Positions 10,401-18,848 of a stretch of DNA of 60,698 nt are shown here, piece after piece. Under the pieces are notes generated by a model, which worked only from the letters and a program-made list of their open reading frames with translations, was not told the origin of the DNA and ran no database searches. Position 1 is the first letter of the stretch. Each line of letters opens with the position of its first letter. The stretch is from the NCBI GenBank assembly GCA_900545865.1, contig URAN01000012.1, positions 1 through 60,698 of the forward strand, written 5' to 3'. A program made the position numbers and the translations under genes. The stretch comes from an uncultured Eubacteriales bacterium. GTDB taxonomy: Bacteria; Bacillota; Clostridia; Monoglobales; Monoglobaceae.

Positions 10401-13400
10401 CGTCATTTATGCTGAGCGTTGATTTTGACAAATCAACGTTCGCGCCGTCAATCACATATCTGTAAAAACTGTAATTACTGCTGTCGAGCGAGAATCGCGT
10501 AAAGTTCAGCGTTTCGTGTTCAAACATATAATTTGTATTGTCTTTAAACTGCGGATAAATTATGGCTGAGTTACCCGAGTCATCCAATGCCAAAAACGCA
10601 TAGTTTGCGTTTTTGGTATCGCTGTTGTCCTTTTCAGTATATGTCTGATAATTTTGTCTCAAATCGGCGGTAAAGTTCACCGTATCGCCGAGCTTTATTT
10701 CATCAAATCTTGCCGCAAGGTTGTTTGCGTCCTTACCTTTATTTATATAATAAAGTTTTACATCACCGTTCGGCGAAAATGCGTTTACAACCGATGCGTC
10801 AACCGAAAGCGCGTGGATTGAGTTCTCGTCACTGTAATTTTGTGACTCGTTTATTTTCATATCAAGCGCAATTTGCGGAGCGTTATCCGTCACGTTTATA
10901 GTCATTTCATAAACGGGCGAAATGTTTCCGTTCGCCAGCTTAACCTGATAGCACAGCGTGTTCAAGCCTTTTGCAAGCTGTAAGTCTCCGCTTGCCGCCG
11001 TTCCGCTGAGCGAATCACTGATTTTTTCAACGCTGCGTATCTCAAATTCCTTTGAATATAATTCCTCGCTTACGGCTCTTCCCGATTTAAATTCCAGATT
11101 TTCTCCGCCCGTGCAAGCCTTGTTCCAAAGCCTGAAACCTTCTATCTCGCCGATTCTCTCGCCGAGAATGTTCTTCGACACATTTTTTGTGCTGAGCGTC
11201 AATTTAAAGATGAAAAATCCGTCCGTTGTCTTTGCGTATCCTTCTTCTTCGCTGCGTTCTGTTTCCTGCCACTTTGCCGCACCGAGATTAATCACATTAA
11301 AAGGCGTTTCACTCTCTTTGCTGATCTCGGGTATGCTCGCTTCCAAACTTATATTGTTAAAATTCACATTCGGCAATATATAGTATTTTTTGATACCCGT
11401 ATCTGTCGATGGTGTTGTATCATCGAGAACAACCGCCGTGTCATACCCAAACTTTTGAGGGGTGTCGCTGCCGACCTGATAAAGGTATACCGTCACATAA
11501 TATGCGTCCGTTTTAAGCTTGTCGCCGTTCATATCCCAATCGGGCATAGAGAACGTCTGTTCGCTGTTTCGGCTGAGCTTTGTTCTGTACACCTCTGTTC
11601 CACCGAGTGTCGTCACCGAAATATATGACTTGTCAAGGTCAAGATTTTTTATTCCCCACTCGTTCATACGGCTGTTTGAAATATTAAATTTTAAGCGCAC
11701 GTCCGACATAGATGTCTGTTTTGTTATGTGTTTACTCGAACCCGATTTAACATTCGGGTCAAGGTCGCTGCCGTTCGATGTGAATTTATCCGCAAACGTA
11801 ACATTGTGCAGATTCTCCGTCAGCGGCGCATACATCACATCAAAGCCGCCCTCGGAACGATATGTAACCGCCTGTTCGCTGTCAACCGGCTTTACTTCGC
11901 CTCCGATAGGGCTGAGCGGTCCGAAAGCACTGTCAAAGCTTACATTTACCACTCCGTAATAATTTGACAATTCAGAGGTGTCCTCTATCTTATCAACCTC
12001 ATCAAACCTCGACTTGTCATCATTATATTTAACTCTGTACCAATCACCGTCAAAATCGAATATATTCTTTTGTTCATCCGTATCATATACGCGCACGTAA
12101 TAATTATCACCCATTTTCAGAACAACACGTGTTTGAGCGTACTCTCTTGCATTCGGATTGTTCGGTGCGGAAACACGTATATCGGGCTTTTGATTCAGCT
12201 TTGACAAGTCACTGTTAATCGTATAATTCGCCGATGCCTTTGTCAAATCAACCGAGAACGGAAATTTCGCCGTTTCCGAATTATTACCCTTTGCGTCTGT
12301 GGCTGTGACAACCAGAACTTTATCGACCGTTTCGGAATATGTCATTTCAACCGAAAATTTTCCGTCGTCACTTACCGACGCCTCATTTAAATCGGCAATG
12401 CTGTCGGCATCCTTGCTGTCTGCTATAATGTACTGCGCTCTAAGCCCTTCCATATTAAAATCGCTTATCGCAATGTCCGCCTTTACCTTTGCCGATGAGC
12501 CTTCCGTCGCATTTGTATATGTTGTGTTGATTGATACAAGCTCAATCTGCGGTGCGGTTCTGTCGATGCTGATTTGCGGAATTTCCGCAGACCTCTCGCT
12601 GCTGTTGCCTGCCCAGTCGTTGAGCATGAATTTTAATTCGGTGTTCTTGATTTCGTCCGCATCCGTCTTTATGTGAAGGTAATACTCATTCACAGGCAAG
12701 TCAAACTTATTCCATGACGGACTGTTTTTATTTCCCAAAACCGAGGTTTTAAACTCGCTGTCAGCAGGCGTTTGCGCACTCGTTGTTATTGCATATTTAT
12801 ATTCGTGCTGTGCGTCACCGTCATATACCCACGCAAAATCAGCCGAAAGCCCGATTGTTCCCGATGTGATTCGGTCTGCCTCGCCGTCCGATATTGTAAG
12901 CGGAACGCAAAAGTCTCCGCTGTTCACGTCTCCCGTTATTGTGTCGATTTTAACGGTCGGCAGCTCGTTATCGAAATAAAGCTGTTGTCTCGGCACAACC
13001 GAAAGTTCTGTCGAATCAAACGCATTTCCGTAATAGTCAAAAAGCCAACTCGCATTAATCTTTATTGGTCTTATCGACTCGTTTTTGTTTGCCGCCGACA
13101 TCTCATCCGTAATGGTGAGCGGCTTGAACGTAATCCTCGTTGCCGGGCGTTTGTTCACGCCGTCATACATATTTTCAAGCTTGTCATAATCAAGCGAAAT
13201 CGGTTTTCCGTTTTCATCATTTATATTCAGGTCGACAGAGATTTTTCCGTTTCTCTCATTGACCTCTACCTCTTCAGAGGTAATGACAGAAAATGTCAGA
13301 GTATCGCCGATACCTGCAAAAACGCTGCTTCTGTCTATATCCTCGGGCCAATCCGATGCCTGAGAATACTTTGTCGAATCATTCGTTATCATACTTCCCG

Positions 13401-14559
13401 ATATTTCCGCCGCCGCAACAACAGGCTTAATCCTATCCACCACAAGCTTATACGGCGTGAGGTCTTTTGCCGTTATCTCAACATTGTTGCCTGCCAAATC
13501 GACCGCGGGCGTTGACGATTTTGTGTATTCGCCCATTCCGCCCGGTGCGTTGTCCACGTGTTTATATACCGCCTCGTGATAATATGTAGAAAACAAATAA
13601 TTATCGGCAAGCGAAACACCCATAAGCTCGCTTTGGTACTCGCCGCCGCATTCAAAGCTCTCAATCTTTGTTACCTGATATTCATCCAAGCCTTCATCAT
13701 CTATCGAAAAAGCAATTTTGTTTCCGTTTATATACGTTGCAACCGCTGTACGTTTTTCGCTTTGTATTCCCGTTTCGGGATTGCTCAATATAAGATTGAG
13801 TTTCATATTTGACAGGTCGCCGATTTTCTTTAAGGGTTCACCCATATCCAAATAGAGCGTACCTCTGCTGACGCTGACATTTTTAATGCTCGGCTTTGTC
13901 AAATCGGCGAACTGAACAAACGGATGGTTTATCGCCGAGTTTGTACCCGACCCCGAACCGCTCATTACTATTTCGTTATACAGCAAGTCGTTCTTTGATA
14001 CCGAGAACCAGCCGCTGTCCTTTTCAACCGACGCATCATCGGGCAAGTCCGAACCGTCTATTCCCTTGCCCATAAATTTCATCGACGGCCGTCCGCCGCC
14101 GTAATTGTGAAAGTTTCCGCCGAATCTCATCTTTATCTGACCGGCGTCAAGCATCTTCATAAATTCGCCGTATTCGCTGTACGAATCCGAATTCATTTTG
14201 AATTTAAACGTTGCCTTCCAGCTCTTGCCGTCATTTTGGCGCAAAAACCTTGTATCCCAAAGCATCGACACGGTTTCTTCTTTTTCGTTAAAGCCATAGC
14301 TGTAACGATAATACGAATTATCCCGTCCCGTGACAACAAAAAGAGGTCCTGCCGACATGGTAAGCGAATTGTTCCACGGCTTGCCCCCTTTGGTTGACCT
14401 TACGTACTTTTTAAAAAGCTCCGTATTCTGATAATTACTTAAATTGAACAAGGGTGCTTTTACGCCGCTTGTTTCCTCGGCGTTCACCCCAATCATCTGT
14501 ACCGGCAGCAATGACAAAACCATAATGCTGCTCAAAAGTAAGCTTAAAAATTTTTTCAT
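7414..14559 (-). CDS. Giant secreted multi-domain protein (2381 aa), function unknown
   Basis: It begins with a clear signal peptide (MKKFLSLLLSSIMVLSLLP, cleavage near VNAEE). Much of the protein is a string of Ig-like beta-sandwich repeats of about 90-110 residues, seen in recurring phrases such as DRTAPQIELV, DTTAPSVQML and DKIAPQITSKVEP followed by stretches like DKAGNVAEITVTV. These are typical of bacterial Ig-like surface proteins. There is no SLH repeat, LPXTG signal or C-terminal membrane anchor, so retention at the surface would have to come from a partner, most simply the SLH protein encoded 43 bp downstream. A good ribosome binding site precedes the ATG, and a candidate promoter lies at 14627-14599. 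No enzyme domain was recognised. Confidence 0.85.
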   Translation of the reverse strand: MKKFLSLLLSSIMVLSLLPVQMIGVNAEETSGVKAPLFNLSNYQNTELFKKYVRSTKGGKPWNNSLTMSAGPLFVVTGRDNSYYRYSYGFNEKEETVSMLWDTRFLRQNDGKSWKATFKFKMNSDSYSEYGEFMKMLDAGQIKMRFGGNFHNYGGGRPSMKFMGKGIDGSDLPDDASVEKDSGWFSVSKNDLLYNEIVMSGSGSGTNSAINHPFVQFADLTKPSIKNVSVSRGTLYLDMGEPLKKIGDLSNMKLNLILSNPETGIQSEKRTAVATYINGNKIAFSIDDEGLDEYQVTKIESFECGGEYQSELMGVSLADNYLFSTYYHEAVYKHVDNAPGGMGEYTKSSTPAVDLAGNNVEITAKDLTPYKLVVDRIKPVVAAAEISGSMITNDSTKYSQASDWPEDIDRSSVFAGIGDTLTFSVITSEEVEVNERNGKISVDLNINDENGKPISLDYDKLENMYDGVNKRPATRITFKPLTITDEMSAANKNESIRPIKINASWLFDYYGNAFDSTELSVVPRQQLYFDNELPTVKIDTITGDVNSGDFCVPLTISDGEADRITSGTIGLSADFAWVYDGDAQHEYKYAITTSAQTPADSEFKTSVLGNKNSPSWNKFDLPVNEYYLHIKTDADEIKNTELKFMLNDWAGNSSERSAEIPQISIDRTAPQIELVSINTTYTNATEGSSAKVKADIAISDFNMEGLRAQYIIADSKDADSIADLNEASVSDDGKFSVEMTYSETVDKVLVVTATDAKGNNSETAKFPFSVDLTKASANYTINSDLSKLNQKPDIRVSAPNNPNAREYAQTRVVLKMGDNYYVRVYDTDEQKNIFDFDGDWYRVKYNDDKSRFDEVDKIEDTSELSNYYGVVNVSFDSAFGPLSPIGGEVKPVDSEQAVTYRSEGGFDVMYAPLTENLHNVTFADKFTSNGSDLDPNVKSGSSKHITKQTSMSDVRLKFNISNSRMNEWGIKNLDLDKSYISVTTLGGTEVYRTKLSRNSEQTFSMPDWDMNGDKLKTDAYYVTVYLYQVGSDTPQKFGYDTAVVLDDTTPSTDTGIKKYYILPNVNFNNISLEASIPEISKESETPFNVINLGAAKWQETERSEEEGYAKTTDGFFIFKLTLSTKNVSKNILGERIGEIEGFRLWNKACTGGENLEFKSGRAVSEELYSKEFEIRSVEKISDSLSGTAASGDLQLAKGLNTLCYQVKLANGNISPVYEMTINVTDNAPQIALDMKINESQNYSDENSIHALSVDASVVNAFSPNGDVKLYYINKGKDANNLAARFDEIKLGDTVNFTADLRQNYQTYTEKDNSDTKNANYAFLALDDSGNSAIIYPQFKDNTNYMFEHETLNFTRFSLDSSNYSFYRYVIDGANVDLSKSTLSINDGEEIPLIGSELPNEYGYDGAMISDDGKLKLDFAKPWDADKNGENFITKLTVNRVGIHGDKRTETYEVNPTDPTTGLSPITYSKPEYRMWDDNYNRGTRIDFNSFVKIKGDDDYTVGNPRYYPIFSDGTYNIEVTDAFGVDYTIPVDVNVWGSGPQVDVSPIYKTRDKVTVNVAYENNVTLTEKEGNSFAEITGSGTNSVTAVVSQPTDLIMKWTDSSGEHERTMYIGNNEIKPIDPEIKWDYSENDIVDGNCVYESVTATVIDKNGSTLKDAVTGEGLSHTFYPGGETEYTFSGYVNQHGDKGADITASLPVTVIEYPAPGEWKDTTAPSVQMLGYTVKNSVAEDKKLVLNLYDQDKELTNPALVNYGDGYTVTEDTSSFVDKMGFASQYRFNVYAADESAVKLIAKSGLVTDSPKFNEQGDSIDGVNVSGRAVDITKNVQFTLFAVDSYDNAKAIQFDIDSIGNIPEPVVEKVVSNDGRQVKVYLVPKDNDVTDIKMTDNSLNLSMDQESEGEYSGCWYLTAKENGTANINCTYKYKGKETNTAIKVDITEIDEKKADCEIIWSANADSESTNKNVTAQLRFNKVITDISLKDAPTDTPDIYRFDNQITLTYSKNTPKLTLVCKAINGTETEINLPAVENIDKIAPQITSKVEPTATAKSAKITLSANEDVIFTEGGVQGREFTRYATANGGYVYHFIDKAGNVAEITVTVSGIVTNPLTLSFSLSASGAGEKTSPEMLGNVKVGDTVYVKANRACEINWIGSAAKTAVSDSGWTALSITEDNAGLTPGIAAVDNYGNTRYYHFSQIALLDKIAPMIRLKKNTIDISFALTDDEIKAALKDNAVVSDNITAADKIAVDAVYTKPQAASTIGVKYIAADGSGNISEKYGYIHFFRDTELRIRVNGDGIFREMVKICDNAAQSIVVNSGGEPYSVYMKNGIKTAGQMKIGSTALAKDKSDSNPIEFVPKKAGYYTFLVRTQGQDAYRFVLYVKDGE

Positions 14560-14598
14560 CTCACAATCCTCCGGTTATAATTTTAACTTTATAATTAT

Positions 14599-14627
14599 AT
14601 TTTAGCATAACTATATATATTTGTCAT
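14599..14627 (-). promoter_or_regulatory. Candidate sigma-A promoter for the two giant-protein genes
   Basis: On the minus strand ATGACA (14627-14622) and TAAAAT (14604-14599) are separated by exactly 17 bp, about 40 bp upstream of the 14559 start codon. It would drive the 2381- and 2023-residue genes separately from the GH36 gene upstream. The region is very AT-rich, so chance matches are possible. Confidence 0.45.
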
Positions 14628-14663
14628 CATTCCAAAGTATGAGATTAAGGTTTTTTATCCAAA

Positions 14664-16787
14664 TTAAATCTTTTTTATATAAATTCTTTTGCTGTCATAA
14701 TCTCCCGAAAGCTCGGTATATACGCCGACATTCATAAGTCCCTCGCCCGACATTCGGTGTCCGTTTTCAATCTCATAAACCGCACCGCCGTCAAGACCTT
14801 TGAATTTCAGAAACGGAAGCTTTTCGCGGAACGAAATATTCAGCCCGAAAACAAACATAAGTGCCTCGCTTTTATCCTCGCTTACATATGAATAAACGGC
14901 ATATTTATTTTCGCGCGGCGACGCAATTTTATACATAGTTCCGTTTTGTATTATATGCCGCTGTTTTTTATGCATTGCCACATATTCTTTTATGCGACCG
15001 TACTCATCGTCATCAATGTCATTTAAATCATAGCCTATGGCAAGAGAGCCGAGCATTCCGGCATACGCCTTGAATTGCAGGGGCGCATATCTGTTATTTA
15101 TATAATTCGGCGACTTGTGTATATGACCGCCGCCCCCGGCAAGCTTTGACATATTCACAAGGGTGAATCCCTCATGCAAAAAAATTTCATCGCGCGGGTC
15201 CTGATTGTCCGAACGGTTTATCCTCGAACAATATTCCGACATTGACAAATCGGCTCTCCAGCCGCCCGATGCACAGTTCTCGATTATTACATTCGGGAAT
15301 TTTTTGTTTATGAAATCAAAAATTTCATATAAATTCTTTATGTATTTATACTGATACGTCCGCTGTTTTTCAATCGGCGCATCGTGCCACCCGACCTGTG
15401 ATACAAGGCGGTTGCTGTCCCACTTTAAATACTCAATATTATTGTTCGAAAGCAGGTCATCAAGAATTTTTATAATATAATCTTTGACCTCGGTCTTTGC
15501 CAAATTGAGCGTAAGCTGGCTGCGGCTCAGTTCCTTTTCTCTATTGTCAAAGCCGAAAATCCAATTCGGGTGTTCACGATAGAGCTTTGAATCAAGGCTA
15601 ACCATTTCGGGTTCAATCCAGATACCGAACTTCATGCCCAGACCGTTCACCTTGTCTATAACCTCGCCGAGTCCGTTCGGAAATTTCACTTTATCCGTCT
15701 GCCAATCCCCCAAGCCGCCCGTATCATCATTTCGGTTTTCGAACCAGCCGTCATCAATCACAAACATCTCAACGCCCAAATCCGCCGCCTTTTCGGCAAG
15801 CGGCAGGAGCTTTTCGGCGGATATGTCAAATCCCAGTGCCGCATAGGCGTTATAAAGCACGGGCAGGGGCTTATCCGCAAACTTTTTCGGCAAAAGATAC
15901 TCTCTCTGAAGGGTATGAAACATTCTCGATGCCGCGCCGAAACCTTCTTTTGTATATCCGACGGTAAAAACGGGCGAATCAATTTCATCACCGCTCTCTA
16001 ACGGATAGCTGAAATCAAAATCATTAAGCCCTGCGGTTATATATACGGGTGACGAACGCAGTCTTTCTATGCACAGCTTATAATTTCCGCTCCATCGAAC
16101 CGCGCCGAACCACACCTCGCCGCTGTCCTCGGTCGCCCTGCCGTCATCTATGGCGAAATACGGATAATAGCTGCTGTTTGAATATAAAGACCGAGACTCG
16201 ATAACCGTCTTTCCGTATTCAACGGGCGTTCTCTCGATTGTGTATTCCTTTGCCCACGAGGTCGATAATATTGTCTTGTAATACTCACGATTATCGGGCA
16301 GGTATACACAGCCCGACATCAGATTTTCGACCGTTATCGGCTTATCACCCGTATTTTTGACTATTGCCCTTTTGTCTATAAAATCCAAGTCGGGATATAT
16401 CCTGTATATAAGCCGAACCGATATTTTATAATGCGTATCGGTCAAAAACAATGTAAGTTCGTTTTTATCATCCGATATTTTGTGCGCGTCATAGCGCAGC
16501 TCGCAATCGCGCACCCCGTCGTCAAACGTAACCTTGATGCACGGCTCGCGATAAAACCTGTTGCCCCACGAACAGTATTCACATCTGACCTGACAGCGGC
16601 TTTCGCGGTCGGCATCATAATATATATCGATAACTTCGTCCGCCGTCGGAAAGTCCTCAACTCGGCTCACGCGCGTTCCCCAATAAACTTCCGTCAGAGA
16701 ATTGTCTTTATTCTTTTCTATCACATATGATGAATTTTTTGTTTGAATAACAAAAATATTTTCTTCTTTATTACAGATAATCGGCAT
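14664..16787 (-). CDS. Alpha-galactosidase, glycoside hydrolase family 36
   Basis: A 707-residue cytoplasmic enzyme with no signal peptide, expected to release terminal alpha-galactose from oligosaccharides. It shows the GH36 barrel landmarks: VIDDGWF, WIEPEMVS, the nucleophile aspartate in YLKWDSNR (D457) and the acid/base aspartate in INRSDNQDPRDE (D527), with ENCASGGWR between them. The spacing and length match characterised family members of about 730 residues. The frame stays open further upstream to 16832, but ATG at 16787 is preceded by AAGGAG with 6-nt spacing, and the upstream extension crosses a terminator-like hairpin, so I place the start at 16787. It follows two oxidoreductase genes in the same direction. 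A galactose-specific role is inferred from the family only. Confidence 0.92.
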   Translation of the reverse strand: MPIICNKEENIFVIQTKNSSYVIEKNKDNSLTEVYWGTRVSRVEDFPTADEVIDIYYDADRESRCQVRCEYCSWGNRFYREPCIKVTFDDGVRDCELRYDAHKISDDKNELTLFLTDTHYKISVRLIYRIYPDLDFIDKRAIVKNTGDKPITVENLMSGCVYLPDNREYYKTILSTSWAKEYTIERTPVEYGKTVIESRSLYSNSSYYPYFAIDDGRATEDSGEVWFGAVRWSGNYKLCIERLRSSPVYITAGLNDFDFSYPLESGDEIDSPVFTVGYTKEGFGAASRMFHTLQREYLLPKKFADKPLPVLYNAYAALGFDISAEKLLPLAEKAADLGVEMFVIDDGWFENRNDDTGGLGDWQTDKVKFPNGLGEVIDKVNGLGMKFGIWIEPEMVSLDSKLYREHPNWIFGFDNREKELSRSQLTLNLAKTEVKDYIIKILDDLLSNNNIEYLKWDSNRLVSQVGWHDAPIEKQRTYQYKYIKNLYEIFDFINKKFPNVIIENCASGGWRADLSMSEYCSRINRSDNQDPRDEIFLHEGFTLVNMSKLAGGGGHIHKSPNYINNRYAPLQFKAYAGMLGSLAIGYDLNDIDDDEYGRIKEYVAMHKKQRHIIQNGTMYKIASPRENKYAVYSYVSEDKSEALMFVFGLNISFREKLPFLKFKGLDGGAVYEIENGHRMSGEGLMNVGVYTELSGDYDSKRIYIKKI

Positions 16788-16821
16788 AATAATCTCCTTA
16801 TAAACTTTTGTCTCATCAGCT

Positions 16822-16860
16822 TTAAAACTCAAAGCCCGATACCAAGTCAGATACCGGGCT
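16822..16860 (-). terminator. Terminator-like hairpin after the oxidoreductase pair
   Basis: In the minus-strand RNA the arms at 16860-16850 and 16843-16833 (AGCCCGGTATC and GGTATCGGGCT) form an 11-bp stem with two G-U pairs and the loop TGACTT, followed by TTTGAGTTTT. On the plus strand the same positions would be A-C mismatches, so the structure works only in the direction of the genes. It separates the oxidoreductase genes from the GH36 gene. Confidence 0.6.
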
Positions 16861-16872
16861 CTGCATTTTAAC

Positions 16873-17715
16873 CTATAGCTCTATTCTTTTGTCCAAGCAA
16901 TCAACAGCCTTTATAACGCCTGTTCTGATTTTCATAACGTCAAGTGTTTGCTTTGTGTCAAACGGATATTCTCCCGTTTTGAAAAATTCCAGAATTCCCG
17001 ATATTAAATTCGGGAAAAACAGCGACGAAACATTCTTGTACACATTCTCTCCGTTGCTCATCTCGGCGCATATTCCGAACGGAAAAGCCGACGCATAAAT
17101 CATTGCCGCGCTCTTTTGACCCTCGTATTCAACTCTGCAGATATACTGTGTACCCTGATTTTCAAGCTTAACCGAAATCGGCTCTGCATCAATCACCGTC
17201 TGTATCATCTCTATTTGATGAATAATGTATTCGGCAAGGTTTCCGCCGCCGCCGAAGGTAATTACATTTTTCGCGCCTTTTAACTCGTTCAGCTCATCCG
17301 CGTATCTGAGCGCCGAGGTCGAAAAGAATTTCGTACCGTATTGCTGTGCAATATCAAAAATTTCTTTTGCCGTTTCATAATCGGGCGCAAAGGTTTTATC
17401 AATATATGTGTTCTTTTTATGCTTTAAAACCTCTCTTGCATAACCGAGATGCTTTTCGGGGTTTGACGGCGCAAGAACGATTATATAATCGCTCTTTTCG
17501 CACAGTTCATCGATTGTCTCACACTTTTCACATCCGTATTCGGCGCACCATTCATCGGTGTTCTTTCCGTCAACGGGTGAAATATATTCCTCTGCCCACA
17601 CATATTCTAATTTAAAATCTTCGCCGAGCTTTTCATTCGCCTCTTTTATCCATTTGGGATAGTTATCGGCGTGCCACTCGCTTATGTAATAGTCAACAAA
17701 CCCTATCGTTTTCAT
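16873..17715 (-). CDS. Diverged Gfo/Idh/MocA-type oxidoreductase
   Basis: A 280-residue protein related to the Gfo/Idh/MocA NAD(P)-dependent sugar dehydrogenases. It is visible as a Rossmann-like first half ending in YIIVLAPSNPEKH, then YIDKTFAPDYETAKEIFDIA where the family normally has EKP. A GGGGNLAEYIIHQIEMI segment stands at the usual second catalytic region. It is shorter than the usual 330-390 residues, and the N-terminal GxGxxG loop is not evident (GFVDYYISEWHADN), so cofactor binding may be altered. Its ATG overlaps the stop of the upstream oxidoreductase gene (TAATG), so the two are translationally coupled and may work as a pair. The substrate is unknown. Confidence 0.7.
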   Translation of the reverse strand: MKTIGFVDYYISEWHADNYPKWIKEANEKLGEDFKLEYVWAEEYISPVDGKNTDEWCAEYGCEKCETIDELCEKSDYIIVLAPSNPEKHLGYAREVLKHKKNTYIDKTFAPDYETAKEIFDIAQQYGTKFFSTSALRYADELNELKGAKNVITFGGGGNLAEYIIHQIEMIQTVIDAEPISVKLENQGTQYICRVEYEGQKSAAMIYASAFPFGICAEMSNGENVYKNVSSLFFPNLISGILEFFKTGEYPFDTKQTLDVMKIRTGVIKAVDCLDKRIEL

Positions 17716-18773
17716 TAAAGCTCTACTTCCTTTCTCTGTTCGGAAGATTCATATAAGCTGTTTAAGAGCTTCATACTCTCTAAAATATTCTCGATATTGT
17801 TTCTGTTTTTAACCCGTGTCGTAATTGAATCGATAAACGCGTTATCCTCGCACAGATACATATTCGGTATCTCATATTCGGGCGTTATTGTCTCTAACGT
17901 CTCGCCGTCATATATTTCAAACTTTCCGCCGTAGGTCAGTCTTGCGCCTGCTTTGTCACCGAGAAAGTCGATAAACATATCCGCTTTATCTATATTCTGT
18001 GCCCACGCGCCGTTAAACGAAATGCTCGCCTTGTCGGTGCGGATATATCCCGTCACAAAATCGTCAACATCATTCGTTCCGTTCTCGATATCCGAGGTGT
18101 CCTCTGCCCACATCGACTTATATCTGTATTCTTTCATATTCTTTGCCATTTCCGAATACGCGTCACAGGTGACATTTTTTATCTTTGCGTTGCCGAGGAT
18201 ATACAATATCAAGTCCATAAAATGTATTCCCCAGTCAATCAGAACGCCGCCGCCCGACTGTGACTTGGTGGTAAAAGGTCCGCCCAAACCCGGAATATCG
18301 CGAAAACTTCTGAATGAGCAATATATGTGATATATATTGCCGAATCTGTTCTGTCTGTTAAGATCTTCGAGCATTTCAACGGATTTGTTATACCTGTTGC
18401 ATACGCCGATGTTTAAAATCCTGCCTTGCTTTTCCGCTTCTTTTGCCATTTCACATGACAAGTCATAGTTGACCGTAACAGGCTTTTCGCACATTACGTC
18501 TTTGCCTTCCTTTAATGCGTCCATCGTTATTTCATAGTGCGCATAATTCGGGGTGAGGACAAACACCGCGTCAACCTCACTGTCGGCAAGAGCCTCTTTA
18601 TAGTCCGTGATTACATTCTCAACAAAAGGATATTCCGCTTTGATTTTCTCTGCCTTTTCCTTTATTATGTCACAGGCGTATTTCACTCTCACATTGTCCA
18701 TTTTTGCCAGCGCGGGAAAGTGCGCCATATTCGCTATTCTTCCGCAGCCTATTACTGCTATTGTCTTTTTCAT
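17715..18773 (-). CDS. Gfo/Idh/MocA-family oxidoreductase
   Basis: A 352-residue NAD(P)-dependent dehydrogenase of the family that oxidises sugars, inositols or sugar nucleotides. It has the nucleotide-binding start IAVIGCGRIANMAHFPAL, the CEKPVTVNY motif with the catalytic lysine, and GGGVLIDWGIHFMDL with the expected aspartate and histidine of the second half. A ribosome binding site (AAGGAG) precedes the ATG. It overlaps the diverged paralogue downstream by one base. The context of secreted glycosidases and a GH36 enzyme suggests that it acts on a sugar or glycoside released by this locus. The exact substrate cannot be read from the sequence. Confidence 0.87.
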   Translation of the reverse strand: MKKTIAVIGCGRIANMAHFPALAKMDNVRVKYACDIIKEKAEKIKAEYPFVENVITDYKEALADSEVDAVFVLTPNYAHYEITMDALKEGKDVMCEKPVTVNYDLSCEMAKEAEKQGRILNIGVCNRYNKSVEMLEDLNRQNRFGNIYHIYCSFRSFRDIPGLGGPFTTKSQSGGGVLIDWGIHFMDLILYILGNAKIKNVTCDAYSEMAKNMKEYRYKSMWAEDTSDIENGTNDVDDFVTGYIRTDKASISFNGAWAQNIDKADMFIDFLGDKAGARLTYGGKFEIYDGETLETITPEYEIPNMYLCEDNAFIDSITTRVKNRNNIENILESMKLLNSLYESSEQRKEVEL

Positions 18774-18848
18774 TTGACAAAACTCCTTTTAAAATTTTTA
18801 ACATCTTTTTTATTTCCAAACTCTCTGCCCAAATCGGAATTGAGCTTG

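Noticed and set aside
16788..16832. Longer start for the GH36 enzyme
   Set aside because: It would place the start within the terminator-like hairpin, and AAGGAG is ideally spaced before ATG 16787.
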